From Mucilaginibacter sp. (GTDB lineage: Bacteria; Bacteroidota; Bacteroidia; Sphingobacteriales; Sphingobacteriaceae), in NCBI RefSeq assembly GCF_025359345.1, contig NZ_JANYGQ010000015.1, positions 277,065 to 341,064 on the forward strand: a stretch of DNA of 64,000 nt, given 5' to 3'. Shown here one piece after another: positions 27,428 to 36,714 of this stretch. A program made the position numbers and the translations under genes. The notes below the pieces were generated by a model. The model was not told where the DNA came from and made no database searches. It saw only the letters and a list, made by a program, of their open reading frames with translations. How positions within the stretch are numbered: position 1 is the first letter of the stretch; each line of letters opens with the position of its first letter.

Positions 27428-27760
27428 CTAATGCCCCAGGAATTGGTTTTGATCCGGCAATGTAATCTCTATGTCGCCGTCAACAATAACACACTGGCAG
27501 CCCAAACGCGAGTTGATGCGCGGGTTAACCGCCCTGTCGATAAAATCTTCTTCTTTGTCAGATATCTCCTGGATATTATCCATACCCTTGTTTACATATA
27601 CGTGGCAGGTGCTGCATCCGCATACCCCGCCGCAATTGTGCTGCAGCTCAATGCCATTTTCCAGGCAGACGTCCAAAACAGATTCACCTTCGGCAATGGG
27701 TAATTCAACACTGTCCATACCCTTCTCCTCAAAGCTTATCTTAACTTTAAAAATGTTCAT
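27428..27760 (-). CDS. fdx: 2Fe-2S ferredoxin (adrenodoxin type)
   Basis: A 110-residue protein with cluster ligands in HNCGGVCGCSTCHVYV (CxxxxxCxxC; Cys at about 42, 48 and 51) and a fourth Cys near residue 88 in SRLGCQC. This spacing is the adrenodoxin/Isc type. It carries electrons for Fe-S assembly or oxygenases. It lies directly upstream of iscX. A TACTTTTG box is only 5 nt before ATG, suggesting a leaderless transcript. Confidence 0.95.
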   Translation of the reverse strand: MNIFKVKISFEEKGMDSVELPIAEGESVLDVCLENGIELQHNCGGVCGCSTCHVYVNKGMDNIQEISDKEEDFIDRAVNPRINSRLGCQCVIVDGDIEITLPDQNQFLGH

Positions 27761-27765
27761 TTCAG

Positions 27766-27773
27766 CAAAAGTA
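27766..27773 (-). promoter_or_regulatory. Putative -7 promoter element of fdx
   Basis: The minus strand reads TACTTTTG, an exact TAnnTTTG, 5 nt before the ATG. A second match, TAATTTTG, is slightly upstream. Confidence 0.5.
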
Positions 27774-27779
27774 ACAAAA

Positions 27780-28562
27780 TTACCCGTGCCCGTGCCCCGT
27801 ATTGTTGTTTTTGATAATATCCTGACTTAACAACTCATAAATAGTCTTTAAGTCCGGCTTTATATCAAGCATTTGCAAGTGTGCCGCCATGGTGTTTTCA
27901 TCATTGCGGATAGCTGGGCCGGTTTGCACCTCCGCTGGCAGGTGGGTTTGTACTTTTTGGGCTGTTTCTAAAATCAATGGCCGCAACATTTCAAAACCCA
28001 TTTCATTTTCTGCCAGTAATTGCTGTGCTATATTATAAAGGTAGTTGGGGAAATTACATGCAAACACGGCAGCCAGGTGTAATATTTTGCGCTGTGTCGA
28101 GCTTACCCGGTAAACGTTATTGCTTACGGTTCGCGCAAGGTCAATCAATAGGGTGGTTATGCTTTCATCCGCTCCCTCTATGCAAAGGGGCACCGTTAAA
28201 AAATCAACTTCCTTATTTTTACTAAGGGTTTGCAACGGATAAAAAACGCCTGCTTTGGAGGTAAAATTCAATAATGTCCGCAAATCAGTAGCACCGGAAG
28301 TGTGGGCTATCAGCCTCTTGTGCTTCGCCAACGTTTCGGCAATTGAGCCGATGACATCATCCTTAACCGAAATTATAAAGATATCGGTCTCCGGGCTAAC
28401 ATGGCTTAAATCATCAATCGCTTCGGCGCCTAAGTGGTAGGCAAGCAGTGCCGCGTTTTGCATATTGGGACTGTAAACCTGCACAATGCGGCGACCTGCG
28501 TTTTTAAAAGCAGCCGCAAGGTGTGTGGCAACATTCCCCGAACCTATTATACTTATGCGCAT
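27780..28562 (-). CDS. Rossmann-like and DUF2520 domain protein
   Basis: A 260-residue protein starting MRISIIGSGNVATHLAAAF, an NAD(P)-binding Rossmann loop GSGNVA. HTSGATDLRTLLNF (about residues 92-105) and GVFYPLQTLSK (about 109-119) are the conserved blocks of the Rossmann-like/DUF2520 family, relatives of 6-phosphogluconate and ketopantoate dehydrogenases. The C-terminal half (about 125-250) is the helical DUF2520 domain. The substrate is unknown. The stop codon is 20 nt before the ferredoxin start, over the fdx promoter box. Confidence 0.9.
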   Translation of the reverse strand: MRISIIGSGNVATHLAAAFKNAGRRIVQVYSPNMQNAALLAYHLGAEAIDDLSHVSPETDIFIISVKDDVIGSIAETLAKHKRLIAHTSGATDLRTLLNFTSKAGVFYPLQTLSKNKEVDFLTVPLCIEGADESITTLLIDLARTVSNNVYRVSSTQRKILHLAAVFACNFPNYLYNIAQQLLAENEMGFEMLRPLILETAQKVQTHLPAEVQTGPAIRNDENTMAAHLQMLDIKPDLKTIYELLSQDIIKNNNTGHGHG

Positions 28563-28650
28563 ATATTGTAAATTATAGGTAGCGATAACACAAATATTTC
28601 CCCTATTTTTAAGTTTTCAGAAACGTTTATATTATCCAATTAACCAGGGC

Positions 28651-29570
28651 ATGAAATTACTTAAAGTCATCTTTACTACCATCTTATTTTTAGCCATATT
28701 AACAAGTATTTACTTTTTGATTATGTACAAAAAAAGCGACATGGAAAAAAAGAGCTGACAGATGAAGAAAGGAAAGGAACTACAGGCCAATACATAAAAC
28801 TAAGCCAGGGCGTTACCCACTATGAATTAGCAGGGCCCGACACCGGACAGGTAGTGATATTGGTACATGGTTTTAGCGTACCTTATTTTATCTGGGATGG
28901 AACTTTTGAATACCTGGTGAAACAGGGTTTAAGAGTGGTGCGATATGACCAGTATGGCCGTGGCTATTCAGATAGGCCCGATGTAATTTACAACAGCGCC
29001 CTCTATCAAAATCAACTGGCTGAATTGATAAAACAATTGCACCTGAAAACCCCTGTTGATTTGGCGGGCGTTTCGCACGGCGGCAAGGTTGTTACGGATT
29101 TCACTTGCAGCCACCCGGAATTGGTTAGCAAGGTGGTTTTAGTCGACCCGGCTTACCCCTATGCTAAACCATCAGAATCAAAGCTATACACTGACTATCA
29201 CGAAGCTACCCATGGCGACGAACGTGCCACTGGGCAACTGGCAGATTTTAAATACCCGCAGCGGCACCCCGATTGGGTTGCAAAATACCGGGTGCAAATG
29301 CAGTACAAAGGTTTCAGGAATGCTCTGGTATCAACCATGTATAATTATAATTACAACGGTCGTGCAGCCAATGCCTGCCTTAACGGCACGCACAAGCCCG
29401 TGTTGCTGGTATGGGGGAAAGAGGATCACACAGTGCCAATTGCGTTCAGTGATTCTATCCGTAGCGTATTGAAAATTGATTTTTTTCCGGTGGATGATGC
29501 CGGGCATTTACCGTATATCGAGCAGGCAGATAAAGTTAATCCGAGGATTGCGGAGTTTTTGAGGAAATAG
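28651..29570 (+). pseudogene. Alpha/beta hydrolase interrupted by a -1 frameshift at an A7 tract (possible programmed slippage)
   Basis: Frame 1 starts at ATG 28651 with a membrane anchor (MKLLKVIFTTILFLAILTSI) and stops at TGA 28756-28758 after 35 codons. Frame -1 carries the rest, from GAG 28752 to the stop at 29568-29570: VTHYELAGP, VHGFSVPYF with the oxyanion loop, nucleophile GVSHGG, the Asp in WGKEDHTVP and the His in DAGHLPYIE. The join lies at A AAA AAG, the classical -1 slippery heptamer, in the correct phase. One extra A would also repair it. So this is either a pseudogene, an assembly error in a homopolymer, or a gene expressed by ribosomal or transcriptional slippage. An internal GTG at 28854 would lose the anchor and first strands and is not convincing. 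Confidence 0.85.
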
Positions 29571-29613
29571 CCCATTTTTAGGTCACTTTTTGATTTGATA
29601 TTATCTCTAGCAC

Positions 29614-29758
29614 GTCATTGCGAGGAACGAAGCAACCTCTACATATGCAAATCAACGAAATAAAGGCTTTGTGGTGACCTATCAGCCGCATTTAGGTCAC
29701 ACAAACATTAAGATCCATGAATGTCCTGCGTAGAGTTTGCTTCGTTCCTCGCAATGAC
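29614..29758. repeat. MITE/REP-like element, copy 2 of 5
   Basis: The ends GTCATTGCGAGGAACGAAGC and its near complement ending GCAATGAC enclose about 100 bp between the hydrolase and ccmF. No coding capacity. Confidence 0.88.
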
Positions 29759-29782
29759 GATGATATTTAAACTTGGGCTATA

Positions 29783-32254
29783 CTATACCGTCTTCAGCTC
29801 GCTATTCCTTCTTCTTATCGACATTAAAAACCCTATTATCATAATAATAGTACCCGACCATAGGAAGTTGATATAAGGGAAATCAAGCGCACGCATTACT
29901 ATCCATGGCTTTTTGTTTTGCGGTTGCTGATAAACGACTATCTCCACCTTGTTTTCGGCAGGGATAATTTTTGAAAGGCGCAGCTTCAAGCCTGCGTCCT
30001 CTACCTTGCGGGCAAAATCAAACACGCTTTTGTTTTTTATCATATAAACCGGCTCGGCTTCGTATTTTTTGTTGTGCGATATCACTTCCAGCTTTGCGCC
30101 GATGGCTACATCATTGCCTGTAATAGGAATATTCTGCACCTTAACTTCCCGGTTTAACGACTTCAATATGATGTCGCCGTCCCTGTAGTGAATGGTATCG
30201 CCAACAGCAATCTGATGAGGAACAGGTTCGTCGTAATTTTTATCGTCGTTTTCTTCACCATGTGCATCCCCCGCAGCAGCAGCCTGGGTATTGGTACCAA
30301 CCGGCAAAGCGGTTATGTGAGTATACAAATCGTGCAGCAAATAATGTTTGGTATCAGGCACCGGCGATGGCTCCGAACCCATTTGCGGGTTGGTAAGCAC
30401 GTTGGGTCTTAGTATAAATTCTTCTGTAACTTTACCAGTTTCATCCAGGCGTTTATAATTCACTTTAAAATAACGGTTAGGCGCTGCCACTGAGTCACCC
30501 AGGTAGGTAACCGTGTAGTCGCCCATTTTTACCGGCTCGTTTTTATAGATCATTACGTTTTCGCGCGCACTGCCCATACCCTCGGCCTTATCAAAACCAC
30601 TCATTTTGATCACTCCCGACTCGTTAAGCGATACCACCTTGCGTGTTCCGGCAGCAATCAGTGCCCCCACCAGCATCAGCGCAAAACCAATGTGCGCCAC
30701 TGCCGAGCCTGCAAGCTTAAACTTACCTTTAACCGCATCGGCCAATACCTTGCCGTTTGCCAAAACCGAGTAAATAGACCCAAACATTACCAGGTTAAAC
30801 ACAAAGTGTAATTTGTAAAGGCCGGTAGCATAAACCACCAGCGCAGTTATCAGCGCCGCTAACACAAAGTAAACCGCAGTAGTTATGAAAAAGCGGGTGA
30901 TGTCTGATTTTTTGTATTTTAAAAACTGGGTAAAGCCGGTAAGTATTGCAATAACCATAGCAAACGAGGCCTGAATAACGTTATAATGCCCCACCAAATC
31001 AACCGGTGGTGCTATTTTGGTACCAAATGCCCTGTTAAATACCGGGATGGATGTTACCAACAGTAAATGGAAGCATGAAAGCGCCAGGAATATTGCACCT
31101 ACAAACATCCAGAACTCGCGCGAATAAGTGTCTTCGTCCTTTTTGGTAATCGGCATCTCTTTAAACCGGGCTACTACCAGCCATACGGAAATTGCCAGGA
31201 ACACCACCACATATAATACCAATTGCCCGAACATACCCAAATCGGTAAACGCGTGCACTGAAGTATCGCCAAGTACACCGCTTCTTGCCAGGAATGATGA
31301 ATATAGCACCATGATAAAGCTCACCAACACTAGGATTGTAGCTGTGACGTATGAGTGCCCGGTATTTTTGTAAACAATCATTACGTGCACCCCGCCCACT
31401 AAGGTTAGCCATGGAAAAATCGATGCGTTTTCAACCGCGTCCCAGGCCCAAAAGCCGCCAAAGTTTAGTGACTGGTAGGCCCACAACGAACCCATTATTA
31501 CACCGACACCCAATATCATAGAAGCAAAAAGCCCCCACGAAATAGCAGGCGCAATCCACTCTTTATAGCGTTTTTGCCAAAGCCCGGCTACAGCATAGGC
31601 GAATGGTACAACTACTGATGCCGCGCCTAAAAACAAGGTTGGTGGGTGGATAACCATCCAATAATTCTGCAGTAAGGGGTTCATACCCTGACCATCCTTT
31701 ATGTAAGTAAGATAATCAGACCGCGAAAATATCGGCCCTTCAACTGCATTCCTTAAAAGCAGGAAAGGCGAACTGCCTATCCTCGCGCCAAAAAGCTCGA
31801 TGCCTAATAGCATTGATGCCAGGAATAACTGTGAGAGTGAAATAACCGTCATTACCGGCCTTTCCCACGATTTTGCGCGCCAAATCAGGATATTGCCTAA
31901 AACCGCCTGCCAGAACGTCCACAACAAAAAGCCGCCTTCTTGCCCGTTCCAAAATCCGGATACGATGTAGTAAACCGGTAACGACCGCGAGGTATAGGCC
32001 CACGCGTAATGATATTCGAAATAATGATTGTAAATAACGTAGAACAGTAATACTGCTACGCCTAAAATAGATATGGAATTCGCCCAGAAGGCTATGCGCC
32101 CCATTTTTAGCCACGAAGTATCAAGTTTATTGGTACTGGTGGTAGCAAAATAATAACTTATGGTTGATAGTAATGCCGCGCCGAATGATAGAATAACAAA
32201 CACTTGCCCTATATGGCCGGGCAAAAGGTGTTCGCCTTTAAAAGCTGTATCCAT
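29783..32254 (-). CDS. ccmF: Cytochrome c maturation heme lyase CcmF-like (CcsA/CcmF family)
   Basis: An 823-residue membrane protein with about fifteen hydrophobic helices. The WWD-type heme-handling loop is GFWAWDAVENASIFPWL (about residues 266-282). VIHPPTLFLG (about 201-210) and FLARSGVLGDTSVHAFTD (about 328-345) are the other CcmF blocks. The large C-terminal periplasmic region (about 560-790) is full of beta-strands. CcmF attaches heme to apocytochrome c, taking it from CcmE. ccmE is 9 nt upstream in the same operon. No ccmH is adjacent, which fits the reduced Ccm set discussed for ccmE. Confidence 0.9.
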   Translation of the reverse strand: MDTAFKGEHLLPGHIGQVFVILSFGAALLSTISYYFATTSTNKLDTSWLKMGRIAFWANSISILGVAVLLFYVIYNHYFEYHYAWAYTSRSLPVYYIVSGFWNGQEGGFLLWTFWQAVLGNILIWRAKSWERPVMTVISLSQLFLASMLLGIELFGARIGSSPFLLLRNAVEGPIFSRSDYLTYIKDGQGMNPLLQNYWMVIHPPTLFLGAASVVVPFAYAVAGLWQKRYKEWIAPAISWGLFASMILGVGVIMGSLWAYQSLNFGGFWAWDAVENASIFPWLTLVGGVHVMIVYKNTGHSYVTATILVLVSFIMVLYSSFLARSGVLGDTSVHAFTDLGMFGQLVLYVVVFLAISVWLVVARFKEMPITKKDEDTYSREFWMFVGAIFLALSCFHLLLVTSIPVFNRAFGTKIAPPVDLVGHYNVIQASFAMVIAILTGFTQFLKYKKSDITRFFITTAVYFVLAALITALVVYATGLYKLHFVFNLVMFGSIYSVLANGKVLADAVKGKFKLAGSAVAHIGFALMLVGALIAAGTRKVVSLNESGVIKMSGFDKAEGMGSARENVMIYKNEPVKMGDYTVTYLGDSVAAPNRYFKVNYKRLDETGKVTEEFILRPNVLTNPQMGSEPSPVPDTKHYLLHDLYTHITALPVGTNTQAAAAGDAHGEENDDKNYDEPVPHQIAVGDTIHYRDGDIILKSLNREVKVQNIPITGNDVAIGAKLEVISHNKKYEAEPVYMIKNKSVFDFARKVEDAGLKLRLSKIIPAENKVEIVVYQQPQNKKPWIVMRALDFPYINFLWSGTIIMIIGFLMSIRRRNSELKTV

Positions 32255-32263
32255 TAAATGATT

Positions 32264-32674
32264 TTATATTTCGGCTGTTTTAGCCTTGAACTCGGTAACT
32301 TCTACTTTGTCTTTGGTGTACTTCGACGGGCATTTCATCAGGATGGTTGATGCATGGAATTCCTTGCCAGTCATGCGGCCGGTAAGCACAATCTGTTCCG
32401 ACTTCTCGAAATCCTGTGGCTTGGTGCCGGTATATATCACCTTACATTCCTCACCTTTATTGTCTTTCACAAAAAATGCAAAATAGTTAGCATCCTTTGC
32501 AGCGTCGTAATAAAGTTCCTTGCTTTTATCTAAATGACCAACTACGTGAAGCTCATCAGTTGTTTGTTTAGCGTCACTAAACGAGCCGTAAGTGCTTGAG
32601 CTGGAATAGGTACTGATAATAACTGCTATCGCGATAGCAATTACAACCAAACCAAATATTGCGCTTTTTTTCAT
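32264..32674 (-). CDS. ccmE: Heme chaperone CcmE, CxxxY variant
   Basis: A 136-residue membrane-anchored protein: TM anchor at about residues 5-22, then an OB-fold domain with LHVVGHLDKS, YFAFFVKDNKGEECKVIYTG and IVLTGRMTGKEFHASTILMKCPSKYTKDKVEV. Family members normally bind heme at the His of HxxxY; here the aligned motif is Cys115-Pro-Ser-Lys-Tyr119. This is the CxxxY form known from archaea and some Desulfovibrio, where Ccm works without CcmG and CcmH. It precedes ccmF by 9 nt. A GAGGAGA ribosome-binding site lies 10 nt before ATG. Confidence 0.92.
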   Translation of the reverse strand: MKKSAIFGLVVIAIAIAVIISTYSSSSTYGSFSDAKQTTDELHVVGHLDKSKELYYDAAKDANYFAFFVKDNKGEECKVIYTGTKPQDFEKSEQIVLTGRMTGKEFHASTILMKCPSKYTKDKVEVTEFKAKTAEI

Positions 32675-32703
32675 TAGGGTCTATCTCCTCTTATTTCGGT
32701 TTA

Positions 32704-32711
32704 CAAAAATA
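32704..32711 (-). promoter_or_regulatory. Putative -7 promoter element of ccmE-ccmF
   Basis: The minus strand reads TATTTTTG, an exact TAnnTTTG match, about 30 nt before the ccmE start. The region upstream is AT-rich. Confidence 0.5.
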
Positions 32712-32775
32712 CGAAACGTTAATGTAATAATGTTTATTACAAGGGATTAATATTATTTAGAATCATTCTTGATTG

Positions 32776-32930
32776 AGTCCAAAAAGTCGGCAAAGTCAGT
32801 AAAGTCCGAAAAGAAAAAAGAAAAACGAAGTTGATTAGATTGATTGAGTTGGATTAAGTTAATTAAGCTTCTCAAAACTTGCAGCGTCTTTACTGACTTT
32901 CCCAACTTTTCGGACTTTCCAGACTTCCGG
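32776..32930. repeat. Inverted word-repeat arms (AAAGTCGG / CCGACTTT type)
   Basis: The arm at 32776-32812 carries AAAGTC and AAAGTCCG words; the arm at 32887-32930 carries complementary GACTTTCC words. The middle (32828-32872) is a GATTGAGTTG-type single arm. It occupies the 250-nt gap between ccmE and the T9SS gene. Confidence 0.75.
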
Positions 32931-34628
32931 CTAACGTATCAGCGCTATGCTTCCCCCCTTGCTTATCCTTATCTGATTATAATCATCATAGCCGTCCAGT
33001 ATCCAGTAGTAAACCCCGGTGGGCAAGCTGTGACCGCCAAAATTGCCGTCCCAATAGCCCGTGGTCGATTTTGTTGAAAATACCAGTTTCCCGTAGCGGT
33101 TAAAAATTTTAACGTCAGTAAATGTTGCTACGCCATTCAGGGTAACCAAAAACTTGTCGTTTACACCGTCGTTGTTAGGCGTAAAGGCAGTTGGGGCTAC
33201 TATGGTATAAGGCGGAGGCGGGTGTATCACCACGTTAACTTTCGCTATTTTTTGGCAGCCATAGCTACTTTCGGCCTTTACATAATACACGCCGCCATAT
33301 TTTATGGCTGTGTAGTTATAAACAGGCTTTGTGGCCCCGGCATCACTATAGTAGCTATATCTTAAATCATTTTGATGGGCAAAAGTCGTGGTAAGGTCAA
33401 CCGTAACCGGGAAATCAACCGGCGCAGGATCAGTGATATTTATTTCGGGGTAGGCAATAGTCACATGCACGGGTAGTATATTCATACAGCCTTCCTTGTT
33501 TATTCCTTGTATGTAATAGGTGCCGGTATCGGTAACATGCTTGGGCGTGTACACGTAGCTTGTTGCCAGCGAATCTGTAAAATAGGCGAATGTGGTTTCA
33601 GGACTGGTGCCCGATGTTACTTCAGGCCGGGTAAGGTCAACACCGTCCCCGGGACACCCTTTTACAGTATCTTGTACCTTTAACTTAAACCCCTCGTCAA
33701 TTTTATTTACAAGGGTATGCAGGGTGTCTACGCAGCCTACTCCGTCATAGGGCAGTGCAACCAGGGTATAGCCGGTATTGTCGGGTGGTGGCGGCGATAA
33801 GGTAAAAGTTTTGCCAGCTCCCAGCTGTTTCGACATATCACTATTATACCAAAAATATTGCGCAAAGCCTGTAGGTCCATATAAAGTAACCGACCTTTGG
33901 CCCAGGCAATAAGCATTTCCTGCTATAGCGTTCCCGTTGTCCTCTTTCATGTCAAGGTAAGCATAGCCAAAATGCTGCCCACGGGTACAGTCATTCGTTG
34001 TAAATTCAAGCCTGATGGTTTTACCAAGATAGTGGCTAAGGTCTATCGTTGCTGTCGACCAGTCTTTATAATAAATGCTCTCTCCCTTGTGGCCAACCGC
34101 CGTTGATAATTTAAAACCCGGCAAGGTAGAAGATGCGGCAAAATCAAAAGCCGGGCATTCAATACTTGTATGGTCGGTTACATCAAAAACGTGCGCGGTA
34201 AATTTGGGTTGCTGAAATGGTTGGTGATCAGGATTTTCAAGCACTACGGCATAATTAAAAACTATACTGTACGATTTTATATTAGGCACCTTAAAAGTAT
34301 ACGAAATGCGCTCCGCTTCCTTTTGTACACTGTCGTTGCCTAATTTAACAGAATAGTCGCCGCCTGTGGGGCACATTACCGGAAAGTTGCCGTAAGGGTC
34401 CCGCTGCGAGCCGTTATACAGCCGGCCAAGTAGCGTGTGTCGGGTATTGACGGGTCCGGAAGGTGTAAGGTCTATCTTGCCCAGGGAGTCGATATGCCCG
34501 ATAAAGCAATCCCAATATGCAAAATTGCCATTTTCGAACCCGATGTTTGGTGTTTGGGCAAATGTTTTAAAGCTGATAAATAAAAATATTACGACTAACT
34601 TTTTAAACATCCCCATTCCATTAATCAA
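32931..34628 (-). CDS. Secreted T9SS type B cargo protein with gliding-type C-terminal domain
   Basis: A 565-residue protein. A signal peptide (about 1-24, ending TFAQ) is followed by a large N-terminal domain (GFENGNFAYWDCFIGH, then WSTATIDLSHYLGKTIRLEFTTNDC) of the jelly-roll adhesion type, then Ig-like repeats to about residue 470. The C-terminal sorting domain starts at APTAFTPNNDGVNDKFLV (about 478) and contains IFNRYGKLVFSTKS, WDGNFGGHSLPTGVYYWI and a final GGSIALIR. Export by the type IX system to the cell surface is expected. The passenger has no enzyme motif. Confidence 0.88.
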   Translation of the reverse strand: MINGMGMFKKLVVIFLFISFKTFAQTPNIGFENGNFAYWDCFIGHIDSLGKIDLTPSGPVNTRHTLLGRLYNGSQRDPYGNFPVMCPTGGDYSVKLGNDSVQKEAERISYTFKVPNIKSYSIVFNYAVVLENPDHQPFQQPKFTAHVFDVTDHTSIECPAFDFAASSTLPGFKLSTAVGHKGESIYYKDWSTATIDLSHYLGKTIRLEFTTNDCTRGQHFGYAYLDMKEDNGNAIAGNAYCLGQRSVTLYGPTGFAQYFWYNSDMSKQLGAGKTFTLSPPPPDNTGYTLVALPYDGVGCVDTLHTLVNKIDEGFKLKVQDTVKGCPGDGVDLTRPEVTSGTSPETTFAYFTDSLATSYVYTPKHVTDTGTYYIQGINKEGCMNILPVHVTIAYPEINITDPAPVDFPVTVDLTTTFAHQNDLRYSYYSDAGATKPVYNYTAIKYGGVYYVKAESSYGCQKIAKVNVVIHPPPPYTIVAPTAFTPNNDGVNDKFLVTLNGVATFTDVKIFNRYGKLVFSTKSTTGYWDGNFGGHSLPTGVYYWILDGYDDYNQIRISKGGSIALIR

Positions 34629-34824
34629 TTAAAGGTAAACGTTTTAACCATTAATGCTAAAGCACCGGTTTTAAAAGTATGTAACTTATTTAACATAAAT
34701 ATTAAATATAACCGCGCGCAGCAAGAAAGGATGATTTGGCATATAGCCGTGCCCGTATGTTTACCTACGGTATTTTTGGCAGGTCGGTTGCCTCAATAGC
34801 GGTTTGACTCTCCAATTTAAAAGT

Positions 34825-34862
34825 AAAAAGCCCTTCATACCGAAGTACAAAAGGCTTTTCTT
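34825..34862 (-). terminator. Rho-independent terminator of gdh
   Basis: On the minus strand AAAAGCCTTTTGTAC pairs with GTATGAAGGGCTTTT around a TTCG tetraloop, followed by more T. It is 50 nt after the gdh stop. Confidence 0.92.
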
Positions 34863-34914
34863 TATTTTAAATCCGACATCGATCCGCTACATAGCGGACG
34901 GCTTCCGAAATCCG

Positions 34915-36351
34915 TTATGGCCAAATACCAAGATTTTGGTACGATACCGCAATTTTATTAATGGCGCCAACCATTGCCGCACTACGCAGCGTGTCAATTT
35001 TAGGATTGGCTTTGTAGGTTTCCCTTATTTCGTGGTACGAGCGTATCATGGTGTCTTCCAAACCGGAGTTAACCAACTCAAGCTCCGAGGCTCCCTTAAT
35101 AATAGTCGACCGTTGCATTGGCGTTAGTGCCACACCGGTTAAGCCTTCAACCATATTTACCAGGTTAAGGTTAGAGTTTTCTTCAAACCTGCGGTTCATA
35201 CGGCCAAATGCCACGTGCGAAAGGTTTTTTAACCACTCGAAGTATGATACGGTTACACCGCCGGCATTGGCATACATATCAGGGATAATTAAGCCGCCGT
35301 TTGCATAAAATATAGCTTCGGCTTCGGGCGAAGTAGGCCCGTTTGCACCTTCGGCAATAATTTTTGCTTTAATATTTTTAACGTTTGCCAGGGTTATCTG
35401 GCCTTCTAAGGCTGCAGGCACCAAAATATCGCATGGTTGCTCCAGGCCTTCCATCGAATTTTTAAATTCTTTTTTAGCGCCGGCATAGCCAAGTATCGAT
35501 CCGGTTGCCTTGCGGTGCTGGAATACTGCATCAACATCCAGTCCATCTTCGTTGTAAATAGCGCCTTCAAATTCGCAAAGACCTACCACTAGGGCGCCAA
35601 ACTCAGCCAAAAACTTAGCTGAATGGTAACCTACATTACCCAGGCCCTGTACAATTACTTTTTTGCCCGATATGCCCGGCAGCAAGCCTATTTTCTGCAT
35701 ATCCTCGCCCACACTTACACATTCGCGAATGGCGATGGCTACTCCCCTGCCGGTTGCTTCTTTACGGCCTGCTATACCATGCAAAGCAATTGGCTTGCCG
35801 GTTACCGCGCCCATAGCATCAAGCTGACCCGGGTTCATGGTGGCATAAGTATCGGCGATCCAGCTCATTTCGCGCTCGCCTGAACCATAGTCAGGGGCGG
35901 GCACGTCGATACTTGGGCCAATAAAATTCTTTTTGATGAGCTCCACCGTGTATCGGCGGGTAATATTTTCAAGTTCGGTTAAGCTGTAGTTTTTGGGGTT
36001 TATTTTGATACCGCCTTTAGCACCACCAAACGGCACATTCACAATGGCGCATTTGTAGGTCATAAGGGCTGCAAGCGCCATAACCTCGTCTTCGTTAACC
36101 ATTTCGCTGTAGCGGATACCGCCCTTGGTTGGCGACTGGTGCTGCGAGTGCTCAACGCGCCAGGCATCAATTACTTCAAAGCCATTGCCCCGGCGTATAG
36201 GGAAACGGAAACGGTAAACACTGTTGCATGATTTAATCTGGTCTAACAGGCCGGAATCGTGCTTGGTAAATTGAGCTGCGTAATCAAAGTTTTTACATAC
36301 GTCACCAAAAAAGTGGGTATCTTCATTAGCGGCCGGGTTGGTAGTAGCCAT
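34915..36351 (-). CDS. gdhA: Glu/Leu/Phe/Val family dehydrogenase (probable glutamate dehydrogenase)
   Basis: A 478-residue enzyme with the substrate motif [10 protein letters not shown] (about residues 104-113), [15 protein letters not shown] just before it, catalytic Asp in [16 protein letters not shown] (about 149-164), and the NAD(P) site [16 protein letters not shown] (about 229-244). This family makes glutamate from 2-oxoglutarate and ammonia or runs in reverse. The sequence cannot tell NAD from NADP use. It has its own promoter box and UUCG-loop terminator, so it is probably monocistronic although it sits between Ccm genes. Confidence 0.93.
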   Translation of the reverse strand: MATTNPAANEDTHFFGDVCKNFDYAAQFTKHDSGLLDQIKSCNSVYRFRFPIRRGNGFEVIDAWRVEHSQHQSPTKGGIRYSEMVNEDEVMALAALMTYKCAIVNVPFGGAKGGIKINPKNYSLTELENITRRYTVELIKKNFIGPSIDVPAPDYGSGEREMSWIADTYATMNPGQLDAMGAVTGKPIALHGIAGRKEATGRGVAIAIRECVSVGEDMQKIGLLPGISGKKVIVQGLGNVGYHSAKFLAEFGALVVGLCEFEGAIYNEDGLDVDAVFQHRKATGSILGYAGAKKEFKNSMEGLEQPCDILVPAALEGQITLANVKNIKAKIIAEGANGPTSPEAEAIFYANGGLIIPDMYANAGGVTVSYFEWLKNLSHVAFGRMNRRFEENSNLNLVNMVEGLTGVALTPMQRSTIIKGASELELVNSGLEDTMIRSYHEIRETYKANPKIDTLRSAAMVGAINKIAVSYQNLGIWP

Positions 36352-36420
36352 AAATTTTGTTTGATAATTATTAAATCGTTAAAAAAGTGCACAAATTTGA
36401 TACATTTTTTATCAATATCG

Positions 36421-36428
36421 CAAATTTA
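36421..36428 (-). promoter_or_regulatory. Putative -7 promoter element of gdhA
   Basis: The minus strand reads TAAATTTG, an exact TAnnTTTG, about 70 nt before the gdh start, in a very AT-rich gap. Confidence 0.45.
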
Positions 36429-36504
36429 TTATCCCCAAATTTGGGCTGCACGCATAATATTACATTAAAATGCAGGTTTAAATTGAATAGGCTTATTTTT
36501 TGAA

Positions 36505-36714
36505 CTATTTCTCTTTTTCGATTTTTCTTAACCGCCTGTCTATCGAGAACAAATAGATGGCTATACCTGCAAGAATTATGACCACAATGGCCACTACAAC
36601 GTAAATTTTACCAGAACTGCGGAACACGTCGGCCATTTCGGGGCCCGTACCGTTTTGGGCAAAAACAGCGATATTGCTTAGCGTCAACAGTATTAAAAAC
36701 AGTAATTTCTTCAT
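36505..36714 (-). CDS. ccmD: Small membrane protein CcmD-like
   Basis: A 69-residue protein with an N-terminal signal-like segment (MKKLLFLILLTLSNIAVFAQ), one TM helix (about residues 36-57) and a basic tail, FSIDRRLRKIEKEK. Size, topology and its place right after ccmC identify it as CcmD, which holds CcmC and CcmE together. Its ATG shares one base with the ccmC stop (TAATG), which implies translational coupling. Confidence 0.85.
   Translation of the reverse strand: MKKLLFLILLTLSNIAVFAQNGTGPEMADVFRSSGKIYVVVAIVVIILAGIAIYLFSIDRRLRKIEKEK

Noticed and set aside
28854..29570. Hydrolase starting at GTG 28854
   Set aside because: This start would remove the membrane anchor and the first strands of the fold, and there is no ribosome-binding site. 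The frameshifted full-length gene is more likely.
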